Shown piece by piece: positions 31,238-40,550 of a stretch of 64,000 bases of DNA. The notes beneath the pieces are model-generated. The model made no database searches and had not been told where the DNA came from. It saw only the letters and a program-made list of their open reading frames with translations. The DNA is from Lytechinus pictus. Lineage: Eukaryota > Echinodermata > Echinoidea > Temnopleuroida > Toxopneustidae. The DNA lies in NCBI RefSeq assembly GCF_037042905.1, contig NC_087253.1, forward strand, positions 10,893,001 to 10,957,000, read 5' to 3'. The position numbers and the translations under genes were made by a program. The first letter of the stretch is position 1. Each line of letters opens with the position of its first letter.

Positions 31238-32164
31238 TCAATCTGTTTCGGCCTTGGTTGTTCCCACCATCATATCCACCGTAAACTCCTTTATGACTTC
31301 GTCCTCCGATACTAATTCTCCATTTCGGAACACTCGGCGCGTGGTTTTTTCGGTGATAGTTTTTAGGTTTCCGATAAGTCCACGCTCCAAATCCTCTACG
31401 GACATAGCCGGACCCACATGCCCCTCACGTACATGATTAATCTTGGTGTATGAAGCTTCAGGGACCGACTCGACAGCTTTTACCACCACCATGTGGTAGG
31501 TCCGTGCCTTTTCCTCGTAAATAGATTTCGATCCTCCGGAAAACACGTATGCTGAACTATGTTCGGCTACTCGGACTAAGTTCCCTGCTAAAATCCTGGT
31601 CGGTTTCAAGTCACCGATAGGCTTTCCCAACTTCACTTTCTCAGGCAAGTCCATGCCCCCCTCCTGTTCATCTTCAAGATCGGACTCAGACTCCTCAGAC
31701 TCCTCAGACTGCTCATCTTGCACCTGTTGACGCAGGAGGCTAAGTGGTTTCCCACTGAGTCCTGGGCCCATTTTCCAAGAATTTACCGCTTCCATAGTGC
31801 CAGGAGAGACGTCGACTTGAATCTCTGCTTCAGCAATGGTTGGCTCTTGTACCTCACTGCAGATCCGAGTTGTTGTCTTCTCCTCATGTTCTCGAGTTTC
31901 CCGACCTTTTTCACGTTCACGTTCACGTTCTTTCCCTCCTTTGTCGCTCAAGTGGACTTCCGACCTCACTTTTGAACGTCTCTCATGACTCACCATGTGG
32001 GCCCTAAGGTTATCTCTGCGGGAATACCCCTTCTCACAAATGTCACAAGTATACAGCCTTTGACGTCGATGTCTCTCGTCGATGTGTCGGTGCAGACTCC
32101 TTTTATGTGAGAACCTCGCTCCACAGTCGAAGCATTCAAAGTCAGACGCCACCCGGTGCCTCAT
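31238..32164 (-). CDS. third ORF of the LTR element: C2H2 zinc-finger protein of unknown function
   Basis: 308 codons in the position where some gypsy elements carry env. The N-terminus has two adjacent C2H2 fingers, CFDCGARFSHKRSLHRH and CDICEKGYSRRDNLRAH. A Glu/Arg repeat (about 90-100), an acidic Ser/Glu tract (about 155-178) and a ~120-residue C-terminal region that I do not recognise follow. There is no signal peptide or membrane segment, so it is not an envelope protein. TTGATTACAG, a good splice acceptor, ends 9 bases before the ATG, suggesting a spliced subgenomic mRNA. It could bind DNA or element RNA; function is unknown. It may have been captured from a host zinc-finger gene. Confidence 0.85.
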   Translation of the reverse strand: MRHRVASDFECFDCGARFSHKRSLHRHIDERHRRQRLYTCDICEKGYSRRDNLRAHMVSHERRSKVRSEVHLSDKGGKEREREREKGRETREHEEKTTTRICSEVQEPTIAEAEIQVDVSPGTMEAVNSWKMGPGLSGKPLSLLRQQVQDEQSEESEESESDLEDEQEGGMDLPEKVKLGKPIGDLKPTRILAGNLVRVAEHSSAYVFSGGSKSIYEEKARTYHMVVVKAVESVPEASYTKINHVREGHVGPAMSVEDLERGLIGNLKTITEKTTRRVFRNGELVSEDEVIKEFTVDMMVGTTKAETD

Positions 32165-32268
32165 CTTGAACCACTGTAATCAAAAGAACACAAACAAAAC
32201 AAAATTGATTGAATTCTGTCTCAAAATGTCAGAATATATCACATCTGTCACAGGTTACATGCTACACA

Positions 32269-35200
32269 TTAAATCACATATCTAGCTGGCGGATTTCTAG
32301 CTCTTGGGGGATTCTTTCTTATTGCCGGAACAGGAGCCTTTCGCGGAGCTGGTACGGGAGGCTCCTCAACTCCTGAACCTTCCCTCACAATTGGGTCTAT
32401 TCCCTCCTCTCCTACCTGGAGTCCCTCCTCTCCCACCTGGAGTCCCTCACTCTGATCGAGAACTCTCTGCTCATTTTCATGAGCCTCTAACCAGGACTGA
32501 AGCGGCACTCCCTCGTAGGGCTTCAACCTGTCCACATGTACTACCTTCTTCTTGCCATTCTTCTTCTCCTGAATCCGGCAAGTAACATCCGACAATTGTT
32601 GAATGATTAAATATGGACCTTCCCACTTTCTCTGTAGCTTTGGGGACAAGCCTTTAGTCTTCGCTTTGTTATGGAGCCAGGCAAACTTCCCAACCACCAA
32701 AGGGCTTCCCTCCGCTTTCGCATCATAGGTCTTCTTTTGCCGGCGGGCACTCTCTGCAAAGTTGTCTCGGGCTCTTTGGTGCGCTTCTTGCATTCGTTTC
32801 CTCAAAACAAATGCGTAATCCGTCTCCACATCAGTCTCCTCTTCCTCCCCACTCCTCAATACCTCCGTTGTGAGATCAATAGGAAGATGGATCTCCCGCC
32901 CTAACATGAGCATGTTTGGCGTCTCTTTTGTGGAGTCCTGGGGGGCACTGCGGTAGGCAAATACTGCCACTGCCAGCTTCTGATCCCAATCTCGTTGCCG
33001 CTTATGTGGTTCGATCATCATTGAAATCATGTTCAACAAAGTGCCATTGAACTTCTCAATGAGGCCATCGGATTTCGGATTGTAGGGGGTAGTGCGGGTT
33101 TTGCGAATGCCAAGGATATGGCACATTTCCCGGAAGACACATGACTCGAAATTTCGGCCCTGGTCTGAATGTAGGACTGTAGGGACACCAAACCGGCAGA
33201 CGAACTCATTGACAAATTTGTTGGCAACTGTCTCAGCTGTCTGATCCGGTATTGGGTAGGCTTCCATCCACTTGGTAAAGTAGTCACCCACCACCAGGAT
33301 GTACTTGTTTCCTCTTTCCGTCTCTGGGAGGGGACCAACAATATCGAGCGCAACCCTTTCCATTGGCATCCCAACAGAATCCTGTTGCAAGGGGGCTCTC
33401 CGTCTCTTCACTGGAGACTTCTTGGAGGCACAGACATTACATTGCCGTACCATCGACCGGATGTCTGCATCCATTCCCACCCAATAGAACCTCATCCTGA
33501 CCTTTTCTCTTGTCTTGTTCTGGCCAAGGTGCCCACTTGATTTGCCACCATGCAATTCCTTCACAATATCTGTCCGAAGTACAGTTGGAAGCACCACATG
33601 CCAGGTCACATTCCGACCTTGGTCACACTCCCACTTCCTGTGGAGTATTTCCTGCTTCATGTCTAGCTGTGCCCACATCCTCCAATAGGACTTTTCCACA
33701 CTAGACTTGGAAGCCACCGTTGACCAATCAGGACGGTCTAAAGACTCCTGCTTTGCTTCCATGATCCACCTCAGCGAAGGATCTTGCTGTTGGTATTCCC
33801 TCATCTGTTCATTGCTAATGCCCGGTGTCACTGTTACTGCCTTGGCCTCTGCAAAGTTATCTCCCGTTATCTCTGCCTCTGAATCTTCTCGGTCCTCAAA
33901 GTCCCGCTTGCACTGAGGACAAGGTCGTCTTGAAAGGCTATCAGCGTTGGCATGTGATTTCCCTGCACGATGTACGATTTTGAGGTCGTACTCTGCTATC
34001 ACTTGCAGCCAACGAGCCATCTGACCTTGCGGATCTCGGAAGTTCAAGAGCCAACGAAGTGCCCCATGATCCGTTCTGACCGTAAACCTCTGCCCGTATA
34101 AGTACTGTCGGAACTGCTTCAGAAATACTACCACAGCCAGTAACTCTTTCCGAGTCACGCAATAGTTCTTTTCTGCCTTATGCAGCGCCCTGCTAGCATA
34201 GGATATGACACGTTCCTTCCCGTCCACCACTTGAGACAGGACAGCTCCAATCCCCTCATTGCTAGCATCTGTATCCAATATGTACTCCTCTTTTGGGTCA
34301 GGGTACGCCAAAATGGGTGACTCCTGCAATCGCTGCTTGAGTTCTTGGAAGGCAGCTTCGCACTCTGCCGTCCAGGAGAATGTCTGACCTTTCTTGGTTA
34401 GGTTATGTAATGGACGGGCAATATTAGCGAATCCAGCTATAAATCTGCGATAGTAAGAGGCAAGTCCAAGGAAACTCTGTACGTCCTTGACACTTCTAGG
34501 GACTGGCCACTCCCTCACCACTCTAATCTTCTCTGGATCTGTTGAAATGCCTTCACCAGACACTACATGCCCCAAGTACAAGACACTCTCCCGAAACAAA
34601 TGGCATTTCTTCGGTTTCAGTTTCAGACCTGCCTGCCGTAATCTCTGGAAGACCATGTCAAGTCGAGTCAATTCTTCCTCGATTGTCTTTGCAAAAACAA
34701 TCACATCATCTAGATACACCAAGAGCACTTCCCAATGTAGACCTCCAAGGACCCGTTCCATCAACCTTTCAAATGTCGAGGGGGCATTACACAAGCCAAA
34801 AGGCATCACCTTCCAACTGTAGAGTCCTCCCCTCACAACAAAAGCTGATTTCTTCTTCGCTTCTTCATCCAACTCCACCTGCCAATACCCAGAGGCCAGG
34901 TCAAGAGTCGAAAACCATTTTGCACCTCCAAGTGCATCCAGCGAATCATCAATGCGGGGAATCGGGTATCCATCCTTGATCGTCAAGTTGTTTAACTTGC
35001 GATAGTCTACACAGAACCTCTTTGAACCGTCCTTCTTCTTTACAAGAACAACATTGGAAGCCCATGGACTGGAGGATGGCTCTATCCTGCCATTCGCCAG
35101 CATGTCCTTGATCTGCCGATCAATTTCTTCCTGTTCCTTAGGAGGGAATCTTCGAGGCCTCTCACGGATTGGAGGGCTATCTCCGGTGTTGATCTGATGT

Positions 35201-36099
35201 TTCACAAGACATGTTTTTCCTATGTCCGTGTCGGACTTTGCAAAAATGTCTTGGTTCTCACACAACAGCTTGGCAATTTTCCCATGGTACACCTTGTCAG
35301 TTCCTTCTTTGCTCCTTTCAAAGAGATCTTTCAGATGTTCAGGAACTTCATAGGTACCATCCATGGGCTGCGCGTTGGATTCACACTCTTCTATATCTTC
35401 CTCACTGATGAGAGACAGGTGTCCCGCCAAGGTACCCTTGCGAATCATGCATGCCTTGGTGCCAGGATTGAACACTCGAACAGGTAGGGTTGCCTTCTCG
35501 GTCCCTACAACTACCCGTGCGACGGCAATCCCCTTGTGAAGAAGTTCACCATCTTCCGCGGGTTCTATAAGAGCAAGACCCATCCCTATAGGGACCCCTG
35601 TTGCATGACCTGGAAGCACCACTTCCTGACCAGGTGGTACACTGACGTTAGACCCGACAACGACCCTTGAGCAAAATGCACCTCCTCGTCCATCAGTGCA
35701 TTTGATTCTTGCTCCCCTGATCCGAAGTTCCTTGGTCTTGAAATCCAGAGTTGCCTCATTAGGAATTAGAAAATCTAATCCCAATAGTCCATCTATCTGG
35801 TCAGTATTGCCAAAAACAACTTGAAGAGGAAAAATGCATTTTCCAACCCCAAGCTCCAGCCAAGCACTACCTAGGGTATCCATTGTGCTACCGTCGGCAT
35901 TCCTAACACCCACTTTCCTGAGGCTTGGTCTATTTGTTGAAGAAATTCTGTGATACAGGGATGACGACAAAATTGTATCGGTCGCTCCTGAATCTGCCAA
36001 AAGTCTGGCCTTCACTCCCCGAACCTCCACTTCAACAAATAGTCCACTTCTTGCCTTATCTGGTCTATAGTTTACAGTCACTTGTTCTACAGAAGGCAT
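32269..36099 (-). CDS. pol: Pol polyprotein (protease, RT, RNase H, integrase)
   Basis: 1276 codons, full length for Ty3/gypsy pol. The aspartic protease has ADSGATDTIL near residue 35. The reverse transcriptase has YLDDVIVFAKT as its catalytic box. RNase H shows DTDASNEGIGAVL and TDHGALRWL. Integrase has an HHCC zinc region (HGGKSSGHLGQN ... CNVCASKK), then the D-D-E core with LDIVGPLPE, HSDQGRNFES and a Glu in the DGLIEKFNGTL helix. A GPF/Y-like segment follows (KWEGPYLIIQ). The C-terminus is Pro-rich with a short duplication (LQVGEEG twice). No frameshift or stop interrupts it, so it may be active. No chromodomain was seen. Confidence 0.95.
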   Translation of the reverse strand: MPSVEQVTVNYRPDKARSGLFVEVEVRGVKARLLADSGATDTILSSSLYHRISSTNRPSLRKVGVRNADGSTMDTLGSAWLELGVGKCIFPLQVVFGNTDQIDGLLGLDFLIPNEATLDFKTKELRIRGARIKCTDGRGGAFCSRVVVGSNVSVPPGQEVVLPGHATGVPIGMGLALIEPAEDGELLHKGIAVARVVVGTEKATLPVRVFNPGTKACMIRKGTLAGHLSLISEEDIEECESNAQPMDGTYEVPEHLKDLFERSKEGTDKVYHGKIAKLLCENQDIFAKSDTDIGKTCLVKHQINTGDSPPIRERPRRFPPKEQEEIDRQIKDMLANGRIEPSSSPWASNVVLVKKKDGSKRFCVDYRKLNNLTIKDGYPIPRIDDSLDALGGAKWFSTLDLASGYWQVELDEEAKKKSAFVVRGGLYSWKVMPFGLCNAPSTFERLMERVLGGLHWEVLLVYLDDVIVFAKTIEEELTRLDMVFQRLRQAGLKLKPKKCHLFRESVLYLGHVVSGEGISTDPEKIRVVREWPVPRSVKDVQSFLGLASYYRRFIAGFANIARPLHNLTKKGQTFSWTAECEAAFQELKQRLQESPILAYPDPKEEYILDTDASNEGIGAVLSQVVDGKERVISYASRALHKAEKNYCVTRKELLAVVVFLKQFRQYLYGQRFTVRTDHGALRWLLNFRDPQGQMARWLQVIAEYDLKIVHRAGKSHANADSLSRRPCPQCKRDFEDREDSEAEITGDNFAEAKAVTVTPGISNEQMREYQQQDPSLRWIMEAKQESLDRPDWSTVASKSSVEKSYWRMWAQLDMKQEILHRKWECDQGRNVTWHVVLPTVLRTDIVKELHGGKSSGHLGQNKTREKVRMRFYWVGMDADIRSMVRQCNVCASKKSPVKRRRAPLQQDSVGMPMERVALDIVGPLPETERGNKYILVVGDYFTKWMEAYPIPDQTAETVANKFVNEFVCRFGVPTVLHSDQGRNFESCVFREMCHILGIRKTRTTPYNPKSDGLIEKFNGTLLNMISMMIEPHKRQRDWDQKLAVAVFAYRSAPQDSTKETPNMLMLGREIHLPIDLTTEVLRSGEEEETDVETDYAFVLRKRMQEAHQRARDNFAESARRQKKTYDAKAEGSPLVVGKFAWLHNKAKTKGLSPKLQRKWEGPYLIIQQLSDVTCRIQEKKNGKKKVVHVDRLKPYEGVPLQSWLEAHENEQRVLDQSEGLQVGEEGLQVGEEGIDPIVREGSGVEEPPVPAPRKAPVPAIRKNPPRARNPPARYVI

Positions 36100-36104
36100 T
36101 CTAT

Positions 36105-37568
36105 CTAGAGATTCTGTGTCTCTCCTGTGCCCTTGCTCTCCTCCAGCCTTCTCCCGGGCATCTGAGTTGGCTGAATATCGTTTCCCGAAGAACCCTGACC
36201 TTCCCTTCCCTGAGGGCAGTCCCGTTGAAAGTGTCCCTGTTCATGACACCTGTAACATTCATCCGACTCGGCTGCTTTCCTCCGCCGGTATGAACTGGGC
36301 CTCATTTGTCCAGCCCTACTGGATGATTCCTGCTTTGGAATTCTTCCTTCAATCCTTTTGAGTTCTTTCCAGATCTCACTGATTGTGGCCATTGGATCAA
36401 CATCTACTGATCTGGATTGCCGATGCCTTCTACCAGACCGCTGTTCTTCCAGCCTGAAGAAATTGTCCGTGGCAAGGGCCGCTTGAATGGCCTCGTCCAT
36501 GGTTTCTGGCTTAGACCTGAACACCCCTTCTCTGATGGACTGATCTTCTATTGCCTCAGAGAAATGTGTCCTAGCCAATCGATCCTGGGCATCCTCACTG
36601 AGCTCAGGGTATGCCAAGGTTGCCAACTCCCTAATGGCCTGCCCAAGCTCCTGAATTGTTTCCCTTGGCCCTTGACGTCTATGCCGCAGCTCAAGGAGGT
36701 AGTTCTCCGCTAGCTGACCAGGGCCAAATCTCTTACCCAAGAGACTCACAAGTTCTCGATACGTAATCTGGGCCGTATCTACAGTCTTGTTGCCCAAAAT
36801 CTTGAGTGCTGACCCCCTTAAACTCGCTGCGAGGAAAACCTTTGCCTGGCTATCACTCCAGTTATTTGCCATCCTACAGGCATCAAAATGGCTAACATAA
36901 TCCCTCCAGGGAGTCTTCCCATCGAATCTGTCGGGAGTTATATTAGGCTTACTTAAAGTCACCATAGGCTGGCGCTGGACTGCCACCTGTTCTGTAGGCA
37001 GATCAAGCCTACGCATCCCATGATCCACTGGTCCCCTCATTGGTATGACTGCATCTGGATTGTCCAAGTCACGCCTGTGCAGGAAGCTTGCCACAGGCGT
37101 TCCAATATCTCTTACTGGACCAGCTGCTGGTGTGCTGCTGGAAGGTAGCATTGTAGAATGGAAATTGTCCATTCTATCTTCTAATGTCTGCTCATGCCCA
37201 ATCCTCATAGTTGCGCCTTTATCAATACGGCTGGCACCGTAATTGGCAGGTGAAACTGACATTCTTGTGGTCCCCGGATGAGTCTCCATCGACTCACATC
37301 CTTGGCGGACTGCCATAGATGGTCTTTCACCCTGAAAACGGTTGGGGAAACTTACTGGAGATTGACTTCTACGCAATCTATCCAGTTCCCTCATCAACAG
37401 CCTATTTTGCTCGAGGAGATGTTCATTCTCAGTCTTTGACTTTAGGAGATCCTCATCTCCCCGCTGCACTTCTGCTGCAAGAATTTCAATTTCCTCCTCC
37501 ATAGCCACTTGTTGGTTGTCCATTTCAGCACTATATGTTATGTATACAACAAAACTCCAATCAGGCAC
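36105..37568 (-). CDS. gag: Gag-like protein of the LTR element
   Basis: 487 codons. Residues about 20-70 are Leu/Glu-rich and probably coiled coil; the centre (about 220-370) has the helical, Trp- and Leu-containing look of a retrotransposon capsid. Near the C-terminus is one CCHC knuckle, CYRCHEQGHFQRDC, a nucleic-acid-binding motif. It packages element RNA. The stop is 5 bases before the first ATG of pol, and the pol frame is -1 relative to gag and open across the junction, so pol may be made by -1 frameshifting or re-initiation. A second Met at residue 16 (MDNQQ) could be the true start. Confidence 0.9.
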   Translation of the reverse strand: MPDWSFVVYITYSAEMDNQQVAMEEEIEILAAEVQRGDEDLLKSKTENEHLLEQNRLLMRELDRLRRSQSPVSFPNRFQGERPSMAVRQGCESMETHPGTTRMSVSPANYGASRIDKGATMRIGHEQTLEDRMDNFHSTMLPSSSTPAAGPVRDIGTPVASFLHRRDLDNPDAVIPMRGPVDHGMRRLDLPTEQVAVQRQPMVTLSKPNITPDRFDGKTPWRDYVSHFDACRMANNWSDSQAKVFLAASLRGSALKILGNKTVDTAQITYRELVSLLGKRFGPGQLAENYLLELRHRRQGPRETIQELGQAIRELATLAYPELSEDAQDRLARTHFSEAIEDQSIREGVFRSKPETMDEAIQAALATDNFFRLEEQRSGRRHRQSRSVDVDPMATISEIWKELKRIEGRIPKQESSSRAGQMRPSSYRRRKAAESDECYRCHEQGHFQRDCPQGREGQGSSGNDIQPTQMPGRRLEESKGTGETQNL

Positions 37569-37599
37569 TATATATTTTCAGCCTAAAATGTATGCAGTA

Positions 37600-37915
37600 G
37601 CATTTACAGCCACACACACCCAGGGCGCTATTCACCAACGTGTGTAGGCACTATCTCCGCCACACACACCCAGGGCGCTATTCACCAACGTGTGTAGGCA
37701 CTATCTCCGCCACACACATCCAGGGCGCTATTCACCAACGTGTGTAGGCACTATCTCCTCCACACACATCCAGGGCGCTATTCACCAACGTGTGTAGGCA
37801 CTATCTCCGCCACACACATCCAGGGCGCTATTCACCAACGTGTGTAGGCACTATCTCCTCCACACACATCCAGGGCGCTATTCACCAACGTGTGTAGGCA
37901 CTATCTCCGCCACAC
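37600..37915 (-). repeat. ~50-bp tandem array in the element leader
   Basis: Six near-identical units of about 50 bases, each containing CAGGGCGCTATTCACCAACG and TAGGCACTATCTCC, lying just upstream of gag. Units differ at a few positions, for example C/T in TCCGCC. Confidence 0.9.
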
Positions 37916-38460
37916 ACACACTCCGGTTGCTATTCACCATGTGCATCGGCGCTCTCTTCTTGCCTCTCTCCAGGCTCCCTTCCTCCGTGCTATCCACGCT
38001 GTCGCCAACACGCACTCGTGGTGCTATTCACCAACGTGTGTAGGCACTCTCTTCTTGCCTCTCTCCAGGCTCCCTTCTTCCGCGCTATCCACGCTGTCGC
38101 CAACACACACACTCCGGTTGCTATTCACCATGTGCATCGGCGCTCTCTTCTTGCCTCTCTCCAGGCTCCCTTCCTCCGTGCTATCCACGCTGTCGCCAAC
38201 ACGCACTCGTGGTGCTATTCACCAACGTGTGTAGGCACTCTCTTCTTGCCTCTCTCCAGGCTCCCTTCTTCCGCGCTATCCACGCTGTCGCCAACACACA
38301 CACTCCGGTTGCTATTCACCATGTGCATCGGCGCTCTCTTCTTGCCTCTCTCCAGGCTCCCTTCTTCTGCGCTATCCACGCTGTCGCCAACACACGCACT
38401 CGTGGTGCTATTCACCAACGTGCATAGGCGCTCTCTTCTTGCCTCTCTCCAGGCACCCTT
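37916..38460 (-). repeat. ~190-bp compound tandem array in the element leader
   Basis: Alternating subunits contain GCGCTCTCTTCTTGCCTCTC and GCTATCCACGCTGTCGCC, repeated five to six times with a two-step period of about 190 bases. It adjoins the 50-bp array and shares its CTATTCACCA core. ORFs read through it are a by-product of the periodicity. Confidence 0.88.
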
Positions 38461-38570
38461 CCTCGGCTCTCTTTACCCCTCTCTCCTGGCGATCTTCATA
38501 GGAGATATACGTGGCGCTCCCTGTAATACAGGCGCCTAAGTTGTCTGAGCTTCCAATACCACGTTGTTCA

Positions 38571-38588
38571 ATCCCACCGCGGCCACCA
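38571..38588 (-). other. primer-binding site, tRNA-Leu-like
   Basis: One base inside the 5' LTR, the minus strand reads TGGTGGCCGCGGTGGGAT. Its complement resembles the 3' end of animal tRNA-Leu (UAG/AAG type), including the terminal CCA, with about one mismatch as I recall that tRNA. The tRNA identity rests on memory. Confidence 0.7.
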
Positions 38589-38589
38589 G

Positions 38590-38980
38590 TGTGGCGTAAC
38601 CGAGCTCTGTTGGGGTAGCGTTCTGCCGTCTCGCAGTCTCTAGAACCCGGTCCACGCTGTTCTTCACTCATTCAATTGTTTTGGGGGGCAGATTCTCTCA
38701 CAAAAGTCTATTGTATAACGTGGTACACTCTCTTCCTCTCAGACCTCTCTGAAATACATCGAATCAAGCACTATAACACTCACCTTATAAAGAAAGCACA
38801 GTGGAAAGATCTAGTGTACGGTGTAAGTCTTAGTTTAATATCGGGAGCTACTATTTACAACTGCACGTCATCACAGCTCCGAGCGAACTGACGTACTTTT
38901 CCATACCAAGTATCACAACATAAAAATATCGCCCTCTACGATCAACTATGAAATACATCTTAAACGTATAACTCATTATG
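38590..38980 (-). repeat. 5' LTR of the gypsy-type element, 5-base terminal truncation
   Basis: Appears identical to the left LTR over 391 bases, then diverges: the expected final CTACA (plus strand) is replaced by GAGATTCTG. The same TATA-like and donor-like sites occur at 38784-38791 and 38778-38783. Loss of the extreme end and of the target duplication suggests a small deletion or rearrangement at this junction. Confidence 0.92.
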
Positions 38981-39171
38981 GAGATTCTGTAAAAAAAAAA
39001 TGCAATCCCACTTTTCATCAGTTTCTTTTGTTTGAAAATGCTCTTCACAGACTTCACTCATCATGCTCATGATAGAACATTTGCCAATTATGGTTATCAT
39101 GCGATAAAATTCATCAGCTATTGTTCTTCTTTCTAATGTAGGGTCTATTCGTAAAATGGCTTCAAACACCT
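38981..39171 (-). other. exon-like open segment abutting the 5' LTR
   Basis: A splice-acceptor-like tract ending TTATTTAG is followed by an open frame beginning VFEAILRIDPTLERRT and continuing to KETDEKWDCIFF, which runs into the LTR. A second acceptor-like run (poly-T then ACAG) sits 7 bases from the LTR edge. Composition looks protein-like, but I recognise no family. It may be an exon of a host gene or another transposon truncated by the LTR element. Confidence 0.35.
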
Positions 39172-39699
39172 AAATAAATGATATATCTTGGAAGAAAAAA
39201 AATCTTTGAAAAGGATCATATATCTTGGCACTAATCAACATCCCCCGCTATATACCTATTCCTAAAGGGGTAATCCAGGCTAAAGAAAATAATACGATTT
39301 GAACAGTAAAGTGAGACAAACAAAACACTAACAAATTGATAAAAAATGGAAATGAATACAAAAAAATATGGTATCCTATGGAGTGGGCTATAAATGGGTG
39401 ATTTTTTTATTTTACTATGGCAACAATTTTCAACAAGTTCCTTTTACCTTATCTCAACATGAAATGACAATATTTTTTTGTCTCGGGTCCGAGAAAAAAG
39501 TGTGCCGGGCCAAAATCTAAAATGGCCGCCAAAACCCCAAAATCACATTTTGGGCCACAACTTTTTTATTTAATGGTCTTTTTCTCTGGTTTTGGTGTCT
39601 ATTCATATATTTCTGGGGGCAGGTAATTTGTTTTTCCTAAACTTAGTACTTTTAAATCATTATTTGTAGAGTTATAAGGTGATTTTACTTAAATCAACC
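39172..39699. other. unassigned AT-rich interval
   Basis: No ORF of note; CTTTTTTATTT tracts. Confidence 0.5.
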
Positions 39700-39935
39700 A
39701 ATTGACCTTTGACCTTGGTCATGTGACCTAAAACTCAGATAGGATGTTCAGTAATACTTGATTACCCTTATGTCCAGGTTTCATGAACTAGGTCCATATA
39801 CTTTTTAAGTTATGACATTTCAAAAACTTAACCTTGGTTAAGATTTTAAAGTTGACGAAGCTGCCGTCGCCGCCACCGTCGGAAAAGCGGCGCCTATAGT
39901 TTCGCTCTGCTATGCAGGCGAGACAAAAAATGAAG
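39700..39935. repeat. interspersed repeat with TGACCTTTGACC motif, 3' end
   Basis: TTGACCTTTGACCTTGGTCA, then GTCCAGGTTTCATGAACTAG, ending GCGGCGCCTATAGTTTCGC and GCAGGCGAGAC. Confidence 0.8.
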
Positions 39936-40339
39936 TATATTTCTTTTATATTGAACTGATTGGGCATTAAAAAAGAATATTACATAGGTTATGTAGATTC
40001 GAATCAGTGATAGGTCAATACGCCATCACGTGACCATAGCTGCGAGGATCGCATTTGTTATATTCTAGGTTTTGACGTCACCTCAGGGAATATACTGCGT
40101 TGTATTTTCAATTGCGGCGTTATATTCACTAAGGTGACGTCACTCGCTGCATACAAGTTGCGTAACAAGGTAGTTTATTTGATGTACGCGCTAATGTTAA
40201 CGCGTCGATTGCATGAAGAACGCGTTTGATGTATTTTCAAAAAAAAATCTATTATGACGTAGATGGATCAGAGCTGTAGCAAGAATTTCGGGTTTGAGCC
40301 AGATGATGAATGCAATTTCTGATGGCGAATCCACATATA

Positions 40340-40550
40340 CTATATAATATAACAGATATTGCCTGGTCTATCATTTTAATAAATAACATTTCAACTCCCC
40401 TCCGACGCTATATTTTCCCCTCAGGATAATATTTTCCCTCAGCGCTGCGCGCTTCGGGCAAAATATAATCCCTTGGGGAAAAATATAACTCCGTCGGGGA
40501 GAGGAAATGTTATATTCAAACTCTAGGTAGGCAATATCTGTATAATATCA
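40340..40550. mobile_element. palindromic MITE
   Basis: ACAGATATTGCC at left, GGCAATATCTGT at right; CCGACGCTATATTTTCCCC mirrored by GGGGAAAAATATAACTCCG. Confidence 0.8.

Larger units (their letters stand above)
30207..38980 (-). mobile_element. Ty3/gypsy-type LTR retrotransposon with gag, pol and a zinc-finger third ORF
   Basis: LTR-bounded element of 8.77 kb transcribed leftward. Order on the minus strand: 5' LTR, tRNA-Leu-like primer site, repeat-rich leader, gag, pol in the order PR-RT-RNaseH-IN (Ty3/gypsy order), a 308-codon C2H2 zinc-finger ORF, 3' untranslated region, polypurine tract, 3' LTR. The LTRs look identical over 391 aligned bases and all ORFs are open, so insertion was recent (inference). 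The 5' LTR lacks the terminal 5 bases seen in the 3' LTR, and no target-site duplication is found (ATTAC at left, GAGAT at right). It lies upstream of SETDB1 in the same orientation. Confidence 0.93.

Noticed and set aside
32304-37504. Many plus-strand ORFs opposite gag and pol
   Set aside because: They are antisense frames of intact retroelement genes and show no domain.
37840-38671. ORFs of up to 173 codons in the leader arrays
   Set aside because: They repeat the tandem-array period and have no protein-like composition.
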